Below the pieces are notes generated by a model. That model saw nothing but the letters and a program-made list of their open reading frames with translations. It did no database searches and was not told where the DNA came from. A program made the translations under genes and the position numbers. From Larimichthys crocea (Eukaryota > Chordata > Actinopteri > Sciaenidae), in NCBI RefSeq assembly GCF_000972845.2, contig NC_040027.1, forward strand, positions 15,483,803-15,547,802: a stretch of DNA of 64,000 bases. Reading direction: 5' to 3'. Below, in pieces: positions 23,912 through 45,500 of this stretch. The stretch's first letter is position 1. Every line of letters begins with the position of its first letter.

Positions 23912-25330
23912 TAGCCGAGAGTCGCCCCTAGATGGAGACAGATAACTTGCCATTTCTGTGGTGCCTATAAAAAGCACTTCAAAGCGCCATAACATTTCAA
24001 CCTTACACGACAAAATGTATTTTTTTTCCGAACGAGAGGACACTCAAACTATAAAGCTCAAAATATATCATTCAGTTTCAACTTTGTTTACAGAATAGTT
24101 TATTAAAATGAATGGGAAGGAAATACAATTTTATGCTCAAAAGAAAGAGAGAGGAGAAATGAACAGTCTTGCAAATATGCAATTGGAAACTCAAAAACTG
24201 CTGCAGTATGTGAAGGATGTGTGCCTTACGGACCTTTTATTGATAGCATTGTTTTATGTATTGCCAGACTCTGCATGCTAGAAATTGTAGTATGCTCAAG
24301 AGCAGGGTTTTTTTTTTCTTTCTTTTGCAACAAGAGAATGTCTTAAAGCTGCACGTTTTTTATCGGTGTGTTACGTGTATTCTGGCAGGAGTTCAGTTTA
24401 TTTTTGATATTTCAGCTTTATATCTCCATGCTTGCCTGCTTTGGCTGTGATTTCTTGAAATGCGCCTTTAATATTGCGTGCAGATTTTTTGCATGCGAAA
24501 AACATCGCTTGACTTTTCGCCTTACTGCTAATTCTTCTGTGAAACTGGACTTCTGCTTCAGTGAAGCAACATGTGGAAACATTTAAAAAAAAAAAAAAAA
24601 AAAAAAGGTTGTTGGTGCGTAATCCTTCTTTGTGATTTCTCACTGAGCACTGATGTGCCAAAACGTTTGTTTTGATAGTGGAAAAAAAAAAAAAAGCCAC
24701 ACCCAAAGTCGACGTTGTTTTGTAATCTCAGTATTTCTCAATTTCTTTCATTCCATATCTACTGTTTGCTTTTAGTGGTCAGCGCCCTGCTGTGAAAGCA
24801 CCTTATCAGCTGTTGTTAATGTTCCAGTCACTTTCACTTTCCCCCCCCAGATAAACTGAATCTTAGTGTTTAGTGATTACAGTGTGCTTAGATGGAGCCT
24901 AATGGGTGTGGGACTCAACAGAAGTTTCTTATTTCAAATGAACTGACCTCATATAACCAATACAAACTGACTAAGACAACAAATGGGGAAAGAAAGAGTG
25001 AAATATTGCATGTGAATGTAGTCACAGTCTCTTTAAAATGCAATCTGATATGCTGTAATTCGAACAAACCTCGTTAAAGAATCTGATTTAACTCGATGTG
25101 GCTTTTACCTAACAGTTCCTCTACTTTTATTTTGGCTCAGTGATCCAGTCAAAGCCCGTATGAAGTGCGAGCAGCGATTGGAAGTGAAAGGTGCCTGCCT
25201 CATGATTTGAATATTTATTCTTTTATTTCTTGTTACAAAAGTGTCCTTCAAGGCCAACTGCCAAAATTAGTATTTTGATTTTTCTCTGTTATTTGATAAG
25301 TGACAACATTTCAATAAATATTCTTATTCC
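23912..25330 (+). other. scamp4 3' untranslated region (probable)
   Basis: Non-coding sequence after the scamp4 stop, with an A-tract at 24585-24606 and a final AATAAA at 25313-25318. The 1.4-kb length is plausible for one terminal exon. I see no other gene. Confidence 0.55.
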
Positions 25331-25499
25331 CACCACGTTTGTCTGTCTTGAGTAAATGTAAAAGACATTTTAATGGTTGAAATGTGTTGATCAAAACGGA
25401 GTCAAGATCAAGACCGGACAGTATATGACATACTTAGGTAGCTAATATTCATGAAACCTATTTAGGTGAAGGTTGCTACATTGACGCCTTGAAGTATCT

Positions 25500-25980
25500 T
25501 GAACCACTGTGTGTTCTTCAGGACGCTGTTTCGTGGATGAACTCTTTGCAGGTTTTAGGACATTTTATTACGAAAGATTTGGCTGATGTCTTCTCCCACA
25601 CGCTTAACAAATAATTCAGACAATGCCCAGGCGATTGAGTCATATCCCTGCAGTTGTGGTCTTGAACTAAAATCCAGAGTCCCCTTTGTCTGAGACCGAG
25701 TGCGGCCAATTCCAAGAAGAGACGTGGCCTCAAAACCACGACCAACCTTGAGTACTACAACGCAGTCTGTGACATGAGACAACTCCATTATCTTTCAGCT
25801 TTTCAAACAAACATGTTAAATACAGATTTCAATATCTATATATTCGACATCAATAACAGTTGCCCTGGGCCACCAGTTCTCCACCACTGTCCCCCACTTG
25901 GCACATGTGGTCTGGTTGCTCCCATTTTGCTGTGTTTTATCTGTTCTTGGTGGAGAACCCTGGCAACAAGATGATGCCGT
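25500..25980 (-). other. unidentified open segment between scamp4 and the semaphorin gene
   Basis: The minus strand is open from 25788 to 25555. It contains GRGFEATSLLGIGRTRSQTK and YDSIAWALSELFVKRVGED, a composition that looks more protein-like than most chance frames here. I recognise no domain, see no clear splice sites, and the frame stops without a conserved end. It may be a decayed transposon or gene fragment. Confidence 0.25.
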
Positions 25981-26500
25981 CGTATTGATTTATTTAGAAA
26001 TGTTCGAAGAAAGTGAGCATGCCTCTGCTAAGCATGAAGGTCCAAATCTGTCCAACTGTATTGGCAATATTTTATTTATTTGTAATTTATTAGACCAATA
26101 TATAACCTTAATTCTGTTCAACTTTGTTAGACAGCACTCTTGAATAATTGAGCAGAGAGCTGCTTCTAACCTTACATACGTACAGTACTCGTTTGAGATG
26201 AAACCAAAGGCGTCACTGAGCGCCGATGTTAATGACAGAGTGTGAGAAACACTGAGCAGATACAGGCTACATTCCTGTAATTTTGTTCAGCCTCAGACTT
26301 ATTCGACAAAAACAAACAGGTCTGAGTCAACTGTGGAGTTATGTATGCAGTATCTTCTCGAAAACATCCAGATAAGTGTGTCAGTTAAACTTAAGCTCTT
26401 AAGTCTTAAGTAAACTTAAGTAAATAATTTCTGTGAGAGAAAGAGAGAGACAGTAATCAATCGTGACAGCTAGACACACGTCAAACTCAGGATTATTTTT

Positions 26501-27226
26501 TTTATTACCAACAAGGACTGCATTTTCCAAAGCTTGACACCAAAACCAAATCTGTAGCTAATCTCTGATGCAAAAAGCTGATTCACTGACAGACATGTGC
26601 ACCCACATTTCACTTCTGCAATTATCAGCGATAATTTAACTTTACTGGAGTGAATCTTTCTTTTTTTTCCATTGGCATTGGAGGTAAATCTGTAATGCGT
26701 CTTTTAACAACAGCCACCCCGGAAATGAAATAGTACAGGCTACTGATCAATCATTAACACAGCCAAGGACTGAACAGTATGTTCTCTGACTGATGAATGT
26801 CTTAAATAAACAGTAGTACAAGTATCAGTTAAATGAAATGTGCCTGGAAGCTAGAGGTTAAAGTGTTGTTGTTGACGACCCTATTTACAAGATTACAATT
26901 GAAATAAAAACGTCATCGACAAATAAATAGTTGAAAAAAAATGGCTGTACATAATATATTACACAAAGTGTATTCACAATTTATCATTGTACAAAAATAA
27001 CTGTACAAAAACAAGACTTCCTAGAGTGAAAACTTCACTAGAAATCCTGTAAAAGTCTTGTCAGTGAACGTCAGCTGCTCCGTCAAAGTACAGAAATGAT
27101 AGATGGTGTTGGAAATTGGCAAAGAGGAACAGGACACCGATCAAAGGAATTTATAATGTGCATCCATAGGAAGATTTTTTAGTTCACTGTCGGTGGACTT
27201 GGTCTAAAATCTTTACCTCAGCAGAG
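26501..27226 (-). other. semaphorin gene 3' untranslated region (probable)
   Basis: Non-coding sequence downstream of the semaphorin stop, with a minus-strand AATAAA (tttatt on +) at 26501-26506. Its A/T-rich composition is typical of a 3' UTR. Confidence 0.5.
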
Positions 27227-34419
<7,193 letters not shown>

Positions 34420-37400
34420 GGCTCCGAGTCCAGGTTTCGTCAAAGTGTGGTAGAGCTGCACAGTCCAGCTCTGCCACAAAAATCACCCGATCAGAGAGAG
34501 AACATGATCTGAGGTCTCAGTCCAGATTCTGCTTTTGTTACACTGTGTCGCCGTCCCAGACGTGTGCCGCTTTGGCACGAGTCATCTTTGTTTTTTAAAA
34601 AGACCCCTTTGAAATTCAGTTCATACGTGTGTTTAACCCGAGCCTGTTGGGTGCAGCTCCGCCTGCCTGGGTTCAGTTTGAAGTTGGCGAGTATCTATGT
34701 CGGCGTGAGCCTCCAGCGCAGTGCTAATGAGCCACTGGTGTCTTGTGTTGAAGGAAGAGCAGAAGCCATGCTGCTGCCCTGCTACAGGTGAGGGATGTTG
34801 AAGGAGATCATCGTCATGGCGTCAGCCTCTGGGAAACATATGAAAACATTGATGCATTCAATTATTAAAGAGAGATTGGCTTTAACGCCAAGTTTAGAAA
34901 TTCATTAAAAGATGGACAACATGGATAGCATATTATAAAAAATGAAGGACGATGGTTCACCTGTTACACCTTAATTCTTTCAACTTTTTCTTGTATACTT
35001 TTCTCATTCGTGGATAATCATTATATAGAAGCCTCTTTTCAGTGATTGTACTGTGAATGTGATGACATCTGGTGCTTTTATTTAAAAAAAAAACATGCAT
35101 GTAAATTAACAGTAAGCATGAAAGACTTAAAATAAGTTTTGCATTTCCTGCAATATTCTGCTTCACTATCAGCCTGCTGGATAGTCAAATTCATGCACAC
35201 AGTGTGCATACACATCCATGATTAGTTATGATAGTCGGTGGTTTCAAAAACACTGCAACTGTGGCTCCAAACAGGAAATATTCAGGATCTGTGTTTATAG
35301 CAAAATCTGCTCTGGTTCTTGAACCGGTTTGTTCAGAATTCAGCAAGAATAAATAATCTTCTTGTTAGGAATAACCCTGCCTCTGGTGTGACCTGTCTCT
35401 AGCTGAACAGGTTCAGCCTACGCTGCTGTTTTTTCACGTCTGACATGATGGTGGTACTTGGAGAGCTCATTATTTTCTGAAAGGTGGTACATGGTGTTAA
35501 AAGGTTTAAGAAACAGTGCTTTAGATGATCACTCAGATCTTTCACCAGAGAACTGCAACCATAATTGTTGCACTTTTATTTTGATGGAGGACTCATAAAA
35601 GACATGCCAGCCTATCCTAGCTGACTCCAACCAGGTCCAATGTCTTGCTTCTTGCTTGCTGTGAGGCAACAGTGCGCCACAATAAAACCATAAAGTTAAA
35701 AAACAAACAACACTCTCATAATATAGCAGCTATGTAGGTGAAAAGCATCTTTCATTGGACTCTCCCTGCCTGTTTGTTGCCAGAGGCGTTCTGTCCAAGA
35801 TAACCAATGTTGACCTGGTTATTTTTTTAAGATTTCAGAAAGCTCCCATGAGATCCACAGAAGACATAAAAGAACAGAGTAGTACTTCCTGTGACAATAA
35901 GCTCCACCGATTTTTGGAGCTTATTCTGCTGCCAACCTGAAGTTTAAAAGATGTAGCGAAAGAGGGAACAGACAAAAAAAAAAAAACGAGGGCAGAGAAC
36001 GTGCCATATATAAACACGCCTCGCTTGCACGCTGAGTACAGTCCTCAAAAAACACACACAGTATGCAAAACAGTAACGGCGTCATTGTCGTTGGAGAAGT
36101 CTAGCCACACCACATACAGCCGTCGCTATGAAAAGTCATAATTGGAAACCTCACAGAGGAAACTGATGTGAAGTGAAGTGCCCACCAACCCCCACTCTCT
36201 TCCTCCTCCTCTCTCTGTGTCTTCCTGTCCTCCTCCCTGATAAGAACCTGCTTCCTCTGGGCTCAGCGGGGTTCACGCTGCAGAAGGGGGGATCGGTTCA
36301 GGTTTGGGCATGCATGCAGATCACAACAATTTCACTGCTTTGACGCCCCATCCCTACCCTGGGATTCATGCCGAATTGAGACTTGCCATTTCTTTGGCGA
36401 GTTTCTTTCTGTTTTGACTAACTGAGCAGCGCTCATTCAAAATTCATCAAGGTACTTTTTTTTACCTCAGAATAACACATAAAGCATACTTAAGAGTCAA
36501 ACTCGCAAGGTAAAAACTATACTCAGCCGCACCACGCAGCTGCTTTGCAACTGTTATTTAGGTTTTAGCTCACAGAGAGAGAGAAAAAAAACAGGTTTTA
36601 TAGAGATGCATCACCACAGAGTCCTCGCCTGTTGACAGAAACCAAAATGACAGCATCCAAATTTCCTCGGGAGGCAGCCCCGGCGCTCCCCTCCCCTTGC
36701 GCCTCTGATCAACCTCACTTTTGAATGTGCGTTTTGCAACAAACCTCCACGCTCCCACCTTGCTGTTACTTGACACAACGGGACGAGCTGTGGCATGTAA
36801 AAGACGGCTCATCTGTTGTCAGGGTGCCAATGTCTCGCATACTTTTCCCCCCTCAGGGTGTGTGAAGGAGGAGGGTCGGGGCTTTGCGGGGACTGTCGGT
36901 TGAAGCGTTACGGCTGAATGGAATGACTGCAGGTTGTTTCTCACAGCGTTTGACAGACACTTACAGAAAGAGCGGTGCAGACATGCAGGTACGGCTTTAA
37001 CAATAGAAGGGCATGCGGCAGTTGTCCTTCTTTATTTACCTACAGTCACACTCAGACTCTGACATGTGCACGTGTGGACGCACAGCTGAGGTTACTAGTT
37101 ACACACGATCTGTCAGGTCACTGAATTCAAACTGTTGTTTTTCCGTCTTACAGTTTGAGAATTTTAATCACCAAAAATGTCAACATCTATTAAGTCAATT
37201 AAATATTTGGAACCCTTCTTTATCCGTCAGTCAATCTATAATTACTTAAAGCTTTTATCAGATCGGGAACAAGCTGAAACACCGACACACAAACGCCTCA
37301 CCCTGTGCATGTATTATGAATAACATTTTACTTATTAACACATCCAACAGACACACGAGCAACGTCGCCATTTATCTGGAGTCGTGTGTCTGGCCAACTG

Positions 37401-40400
37401 ACAAAAGTAAGTCAAATATTTACTCAACTTTATCTCTGTTCAGGTCCCCACCATCAACAGCTCCGCGGGGGAAGATTTGGCTCTTTAGTTGCTGAAAGCA
37501 CCACTGTCTTCAGTTTCAACAACAGTTGACTTATCAGAGCTTTTTACAGGACAGAAAACCAAAACAACTAAAGAAGCTAAACCCTTCAAGAGCACTGAGA
37601 AAAGAGTTATAGTTCATCTACGAACACCTTTCACACTGCTCATAGTCATCTGATCTGCTCTTCATAAAAAACATTGATCAATGCAGCTTTAATATTTCCA
37701 TATAGGCAATAAATGCATGAATAAAAGTAACTTTTGGATTGCCAGATTATGTTTTTCTTTTCGTCTGCTCTTCTGCCCTTTGCTGCTCGCTTTGTTCTTT
37801 TTAATTAATCAGGAAGGACCCTCCCATGGACCGTCGACCCCTTACCTGACAGAAGAAGGTCACAACATCGTTGCCAAAATCAATTTAAAATAATGGATGG
37901 AGAAAAAAATGGAAATATTAATAGCTGTAGGCGCATGACGGCATGTTGCAAAGCAGCTTATGACCCTGACTGGTTATTAATAAAGGGTTGTGGAGTTTCG
38001 GAAGGTTGTGTATGACATTTTAAATGTGACCATTTACGTTTATATTTCTAGTTTTTTACTTCCCGTCAGTGCTAAGACCTCATCTCTGTTCTCTTTTTCA
38101 GGTTGAATCATTGTTTCTTGACACCTAGTAACCAAAATAATATTAAACCACCATTAAATGAGGTGTGCTCTCCCCTGACTCAAAGGGTACGTTGTGAAAG
38201 ACCTGTGTGAAATCCAGTCGTGTCTTGTGTTTATAGGGGATCAACGCCGATTCATGTACAGCCAGCAAAACCTGCTCAAGGATCAGTCATTAAGCACACA
38301 GCTGCGTTACCCGACTGCCAGTGAACGACATTGTTTATGAAAAAATACAATGAAGAACACTGTGAAACATTGTTATTTTTGTTTTTCTTGAAAGTCAACC
38401 TGACATTTGAAGAGCTGCTTGCGTGTATATACAGCAACCACAAAGTCACCGTCAGGGAAGATTGAACGTCTACAAAACCAGAACAAACAACTACAGTGTG
38501 ACTAAAACACCATCTATACACCTCTATAAGTACATGTGTACACGTGAAAATGTATTTCCCACACGCACCTGCATACATCTTTAAAAGAGGTTAACTGCTG
38601 GTGGGTTTTTACTCATCGAGCTGAGCGTGAACAACTGTGGGTTCAAAGGCTATACGTGAGCTCGTACAACAGGCTGAAGAAGAAGCCCGGCAATAAAGAT
38701 CTCCCGACACTCCAACCACTTAAAGCATGAGGATATTTATAGCGTGTTCAGGAGCCTCAATCATATCTACAATACCCAACTGTGGACTCTCGCTGTACGA
38801 CTGCATACAAAGTAAAACCCCCAAGCAGCAGCGTCTGATACATGCACAGACAAGCACTCTTGTTGTCGTCACCGTGAGTCAGGATAACAAATCCAAATCC
38901 CAAAAGCCGTGTGAACTGTCAAACAGCTGTAGTGAGCTGTGACTGCGTAGGCCGGGGCTCTACTGTCTTCCTTTACATCACGCCGTGCCGTAAAGGCGAG
39001 GCCTCCTCCGGCTGTAACTGATTTAACTGAGTGGCTGACTAACTGGTCTGTTTTCAGGTTGAGTCACTGGCTGACTGGTTGACTGGCACGTTTCCAGTGA
39101 TGCCTGTTTTCCTGCCAGTCACCGGCTGGTGAGCCGAAAGAGTTCCATCACAGGGGCCTGAACAGGAAACCGGTTGTGGGAGGGTATTCACCTTTGACAG
39201 CTCTCGTGTCACAGACTCACTGTTGTGAAACACTCACTGGAAAACACACCCCAGTTCAGCGGCGGGTTATATTTTTGCAAGCTCAGATGGCTGAAACAAA
39301 CCATTCCTTTATAATCACGACAGTAGCTTGCCACCCTTTTGTTTTGATGTGCAGGAGAGTTGTAATTAGCCGAAAACAATACTTCAGAAACGAGCCATGT
39401 GTACAGTTTTCAAGCCTGTTACCTTAAGCGACAGTCTAAGCGAATAAAATGCAACTACCTCTGCTCTGACAAAGTACTTGTCATCGATGAGATGAATCTG
39501 ACACACGCAGAAACACACAAGTACGTCCAGGCAAGTCTGAGCAAGAGTCAGGGCACAAAAGGAAAATATGAAAACCCAAACATCTCTCTGCCTGCTCTGC
39601 AGGTATTGTGTGACAAGTTCACTGACAGACGGGAACACCCAAGATTTTAAAATAATGTGGAACTGAAGCCGTTGGGTCTTGTCATCGGGTGGCAAAAAAC
39701 AATCATTTCTGTATGTATACATATTTTGATTATTGTCTTGATTAATTGATTAATCATTTACAAAAACCTGGGTAACAGCGTCTTTTTCAATAGCTGCCCC
39801 CTTCCCCAAACACATCCATGACTGCACTGACCTTCAAATCACACAGTCTTTTAAAACTGCTTCAAATATTTAATGTACTATAAAATTATTATTAAAATGT
39901 CAGAAAATAATGAACAGTAACCACAATAGTGTCCTAAAGTCCAAGGTGATGTCTTCAGGTGTCACGTTTTGTACCATCAGCAGGCCAAAAATTTCAAAAA
40001 AATATTCAATTTACAATGATATAGATCAGAGAAAAGCACATTGGAGAAGCTGGAACAAGAGAAAGTTTGCCATTTTTGCTTTAACCATCAACTAATCAGT
40101 TAATCTGGCAAATGTCACGTCAGCCTGTGATGTGCCATACACAAACATTAAACTGCCTTTTACCTGCTTTGATCCTGAAGACTTACAGCGTGTTATCAAA
40201 GGTCTAAATGCCACTTTTATTTCTGTACTTTATGCTGGATGTTCAGTAAACCGCAGAGAGAGTGGTAAGACCTTTTCACTACAATGAACTGAAGTGCAAG
40301 ATACCACATGATAAAATGTACTGAATCATTTAAATGTCACAAATAAGAAGAATATCAACCAACTCGCCCTCCCCACACCAGAGTATCAGTGTTTTATGAG

Positions 40401-42200
40401 ATCACATTTTAAATAACTGCCTGAAGACTTACAGCACGCAGGTCTAAATGCCACTTTACTTCTGTACCTCACATATTTTCAACAACTCTTTAATCAGCAG
40501 CTACATGCTGGATGCTCAATAAACCACAGAGACCTTTCCACCACAATGATGTTTCACCTACAGACTCAGTTTACTCAAGACAAAAGTGAAACAGATCATC
40601 CTCCAGCCTGAGAAGCATCTGACCCGACGTGTTGATCCACAGCAGAAACACACTGTTTTAACACTCAGCGTGTGCAGCTGCGATGCTGCCAATTTCAACT
40701 GACTGAGAGATCAACTGTGCAGGCGTGTAGAGGATACACAACAGACAAAAAACTTTGCCCCTGAGCTCAGCTGTTTGAGTCCAGCATTGCCGGCTGTGAA
40801 CCAACATGAAGCAAGGAGAACTTCACTGAATATCGAGAGGATATTTTTCAAGCATTTGATGCCTGGTCATCATTGCACAGGGAGGCCGCATTTACCATTT
40901 CCCATACACTATGTAAGTGTGCACATACCGTGAATAAAGGGAAAAGGAAACTTCCATCATTGCCAGTAGCCGGTGTATAATGTGGCGTGGCTGTGTGCAA
41001 CACCCCGTGACCCCTACTGAGCTGCAGTGTGAAAGCTAAAATTGGGCAATCCCCCTGAGCAACTGCACTGACAGCACTTAGTATATATCCTCTGCTCGCT
41101 CAGCCAAGTCACACATATCATGTGCTGAAACTCACCATCCATAAAACCGCACACCCTTAAAATATCACCCCAACAACATCCAGTTAATCCCCCTGGAAAA
41201 GAACAAACAAAAACATGTTTATGTATATTTAGAGTATCATTATTAAAGCTGTGCTGAGTTGTAGCTGTAGAGAAAATGCAAATTATTCTAAAACTGAACA
41301 AATATTTAAAAGAATATTCAGTTTTTTTACTCTTAAAACATAAATACCTGTCTCATATATTTATTTAAGCATCCTTTGCACCAGTGTCTTGTTTTGTCTA
41401 CAAATATTAATGGTTTCTATCTGATCCGAACGCGTCCTTACTACATGCTCACAAGGTGTTTTCCTTATTTAATCAAATATGTATGCATTTGATTTGCATG
41501 TGTGCAAGCCAAATAAGACAATCTGTGTGTTTAAGTTTAATAAACACGATCTGACTTGTGGTTCAAAGCCTATTTTCCTCCCACTAACCACATATCCGCT
41601 GCTGTTGACACTTGTCCTGAAGCTGCACCCGGCGATAAGTTGGAGCGTTTCCCTCCCTCGCTGTGGTTTAAGTGTTCACGCGTAAACGCATATCCCTACT
41701 ACTGCTTAGTCTAGCTTTTGGCTGCTATTATTAGATTGGGATATCCTATAATCTTTAAATAAGACAGAGAAGTTACAGGCTTCATGTGCATGTCCTCTCA
41801 ATACACACACACACACACACAAATCCAACTCCCACAAACAGCTCCGAGCTCCGTGGAGCAGCAATAACACCTAATGCGCACAAACAAGCCAATAAAGTCA
41901 CAACAGCAAGATCAAGACTCACCGGGCAGTTGTCAGGATCTACATTTAGGAAACCAGCTTGTGAAGGGGGACTTGTGCTGTTGTTTTTCTGGTCTTGGAT
42001 CCGGCTTTTTTTTCCTCTGTGCTCCACCTGTAACGCTCACTCCACATCTAATTCCTGCAGGGAGCGATTATCTGGCAGCTCTCGGAGAGGTGGGCAGGGG
42101 CCTGGTCATGTGACTTTTGATTGTACCTTTCTTTTGAAAAAAACACTCAACTTTGCAACCAATCAGCTGTGCAACCACAAAACTACACACACACACACAC
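34420..42200. other. intergenic region between the semaphorin gene and tmigd2
   Basis: About 8 kb with no gene that I can support. The first few hundred bases should hold the semaphorin promoter and 5' UTR exons. Scattered open frames (for example 36570-36812 and 39384-39722 on the minus strand) have no domain content. An imperfect local duplication at 40151-40550 is listed separately. Short (AC)n runs occur near 41803-41820 and 42184-42204. Confidence 0.55.
40151..40550. repeat. imperfect local tandem duplication
   Basis: 40151-40290 and 40415-40550 share an ordered series of blocks: ctgaagacttacagc, ggtctaaatgccacttt, tatttctgtac or acttctgtacc, gctggatg, taaaccgcagag or aaaccacagag, and caatga. 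The second copy has an extra segment of about 36 bp before gctggatg. No coding potential is shared. Confidence 0.75.
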
Positions 42201-42595
42201 ACACGTACCTGATCAGGTGTTTTTATTTGTTTTATTCTGATGTGTATTAATGAAATGCACAAACACAATCTAACTGTTAATATTATACACTATTTATACA
42301 GCCAAAAACATTCATTTTAATCTCAAACAATAAGCACATTATTCATTAGAAAGCATCCCATCCCATCATTAGCTCCTTAATTCATAGCTGCTTTGTTCTT
42401 ATTTGCTATACAAAGGCCACTGTTGGCAACACATTCAAATATTGTCAGGTGTTGAAATACAAAAACACCATCTGCCACCTTGTGGGTGGAAATGGATATT
42501 GTACAAGAAGAAACCAAATAAAATGGAAATATATATATATATGCATATATTTATATGTGGAGAGGTTGAGACAGTGGTGGTGGTCCAGGACTTCT
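42200..42595 (-). other. tmigd2 candidate 3' untranslated region (probable)
   Basis: Downstream of the receptor stop codon. Minus-strand AATAAA motifs occur at 42222-42227 and 42231-42236. It includes an (AC)n run at 42184-42204 near its end. Confidence 0.4.
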
Positions 42596-45500
42596 TCAGT
42601 GTCTCTGTCTCCGTGTCCCCTCGTCGTATCTCCTGCCTGGACTCGGGTTCCGGAGGTTTTGAGATGAAGGAACCATCTTCAGGTTGTCCACAGGCATCCG
42701 AGGTGAGGGCTGTTTGCTGCACGAATGAGTGTTTGCATAGACAGGCTCCTCTGTTGCATTCAAAACAAAGACAAGTGTCACATATTAGGCTGAAAACTGC
42801 ACACACAAGTTTATTTAATATTTATGTATTTATATTTATGTTTATAAAAAAAATGTGTGTATTTATGTGAATCTTTGTACAGGGCGTGGCAACAAAGTTC
42901 TTACACCTATATATCATTTATGTGGTATCACTATAACTCTAAAGTGTTATTTGTTTTAGAGAAGATGTATCAATGAAGTTAAAGTAAAATAATAATAATA
43001 ATAATAATAATAAAAAGTTCTTAAAGCAGTAGAAATCTGTTTTGAAGGAAAAGGAAATGTATACTGGGTAAAAAAGAAATAAAGAAAGAAATAATAAAAA
43101 AGATAAAATTGTTTGATAGAAATGTAAATATAAGAGAAATTGTCATAATATAATCATATATTTTGCAACAAAGAAAGACATTTATGTCCCACAAGTGATA
43201 AAACAAAATAAAATAAAATAAAATACCTGATGGCTTAAATTAAATATCTTGTATTTTTAATTTTTATTTAAAATTGTGCAACCTTTGACCTAATTATCTC
43301 CTGTTATTAGATTCCATGTTGTTAAATTATATAAATAATTTAAATGGGTGTCAGCAAATTATTTAAGAAAACACACACAACAACGGCCTAAAAGCTGCAG
43401 CGTAGATCTGATATATAGACTGGAGGACGGATGTTTCTTTTCAGCAGAAACAATTCTCAGATATTATCTATAAACTCCACATGCTGTGAGTTAAGGATGA
43501 TGAAGCTTCCTTAGTCTAAATTCACACACAGTGTCTTGATAATAAAAGAAAGTCTAAATTTAGCTCTGTTATTGTGGTTTCTATGCTGTGCCAAACATTG
43601 TCGATCATTTCATCGTCTTTAAAATCTTTCAAATTTATAATAAAGCTGACAGAAACCGTCCTCAAAGCCTCAAACATGCTGTGTTGCTTTAACACATTTT
43701 CTGTGTCACAGTTCTCACAAACTTGACAAATATGATTCTGCGCAACAAAGCACTTCATTTACCCCAAGAAAAATATTACTCAACTCAGTAAATTTGACTC
43801 ATGTTCCAAAAGTAATTTTCAGCAACTACTATACTGTCAGTGGCATCAAAATGAAATTACTCTTTATGACAATATGGTGAAAGAGCAAAGAAACTGTGTG
43901 GGCATGTGTAAAAGTCCACTGACATTTCTATGTTTCATTTCTTACTAACACAGAAAAGTATCCACCAAACAAACTTTAACTTCAACAAAAAAAGTCCACA
44001 TATACGGGTTTCTCGCATTTCACAAATGGACAAAATAAGAGTCGGGGGGAAAATAATCTTGCTCAGAAAGACACAAGAAGTATTGTGGCTTGACGAAAAT
44101 ACTTATGCATAAGCATGCAACCTCTGTCCTACTTCTCCGTCCTCTGTGACCAAACCACTAATACTGATGCACGAAATGCAAGAGTCAATTATTTTGTCTT
44201 TAGGACATTAAACAATCAGTTAATTATTATGATCACCAAGAGCAACAACATATAGACGAATAAATCTGCAATCTGCCCCCTTCAACTAACTGATTAATGG
44301 ATTCATTGTTTAGTGTATAAAATAATAGAAACTACTGAAAAATGTCTGTCTATAATGTCGACAATCATATAAAAACAAAGAAAAGTAGCAAATCTTCACA
44401 CTGGAGAAGCTGCAGCCAGTGAATTATTGCAGTTTTTGTTCGATTGAATAAGTCAAACGATTATTAAAATCAATGATCTGTCTTGAATAGTTTCAGCTCT
44501 GGATGAAATTAGTGAAATAGAGAAATATGATAATTTTGCACATTTATTAATGATTTCCGTTTAAGGATTGTCTGCACACTTCTGTTAAAACCGTTTCTCT
44601 GGTAAAATGGTTACTGTGAGTGGCAGAGCAGTGACACATAGTGTGGGTAGATTTTTTTCTGCTTTTACTTCTGCAAATATATGACATTTTTCTCAGTATT
44701 GGTCAGTTGGCGGGGATCATAACTCACTGTGTTCCTCTTGCTGTTCTGAAGAGTCAAATCTTTCTCGAACTTTACTTAAACCACACTCAAGACAGCACAA
44801 GACTGCCCTACTTTGACACTATAGATTGTCTCACGCTGTGCTGTGTAACCACACAAACCACTTGCTTGCGCAGTCTGAATCCACCGGCCACGAGTCGGGT
44901 GGGTAGAACAGCCTGCTATGACATGAACGAGGTCTTTTTCTTTTGTTCTGTCACTCAGACATAAAGACACAAAACTCACTCTGGCCCTCATTTATTCAGT
45001 TAAATGCACATCTTTGCAGGCATTAATTCAGAACTGTTTCTTGACCTCTTTTTCTCCGAGCAGCAGTAGATCTATAGATCTTGTCTTCTTCTTTAATTAA
45101 TGTCTAGATGTATCTCAACCCTCTGAACTGAAACGGCAGACTGATACCTCTGCTTTGGCGGCACCTTCTCCTCAGCAGGATACACATGAGCAGCAGGATG
45201 CTCAGGATGACAGCAGACACTCCCAATATAATCCACAGCCACCACAGCGAGAAGCTTTCTGTGGGAGACGCTGTAAGAGATTAAAAAAATACTATCTTAA
45301 GATGTGATCACGTTTTGTCAGTTTATCAGAGTGTGTATAAATTGGACACTGTGTGCAAACAACAGTCCAATATCGCAGTTTTACTTCATTCAAAGTACAC
45401 AAAGTTTGACTTAGTGAGGTGTTGCTATACTCTGGCTACACTATGGTCAATGTACATGCTAGAATAAGACTAACACGGATGTGTACAACACAATGCCAAC

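Noticed and set aside
36570..36812. 80-residue minus-strand frame upstream of the semaphorin
   Set aside because: No domain content, no splice context and low complexity. Treated as chance.
41786..42250. 154-residue plus-strand frame near the receptor gene
   Set aside because: It is kept open by (AC)n runs at both ends and resembles no protein. It also overlaps the likely 3' end of the receptor gene.
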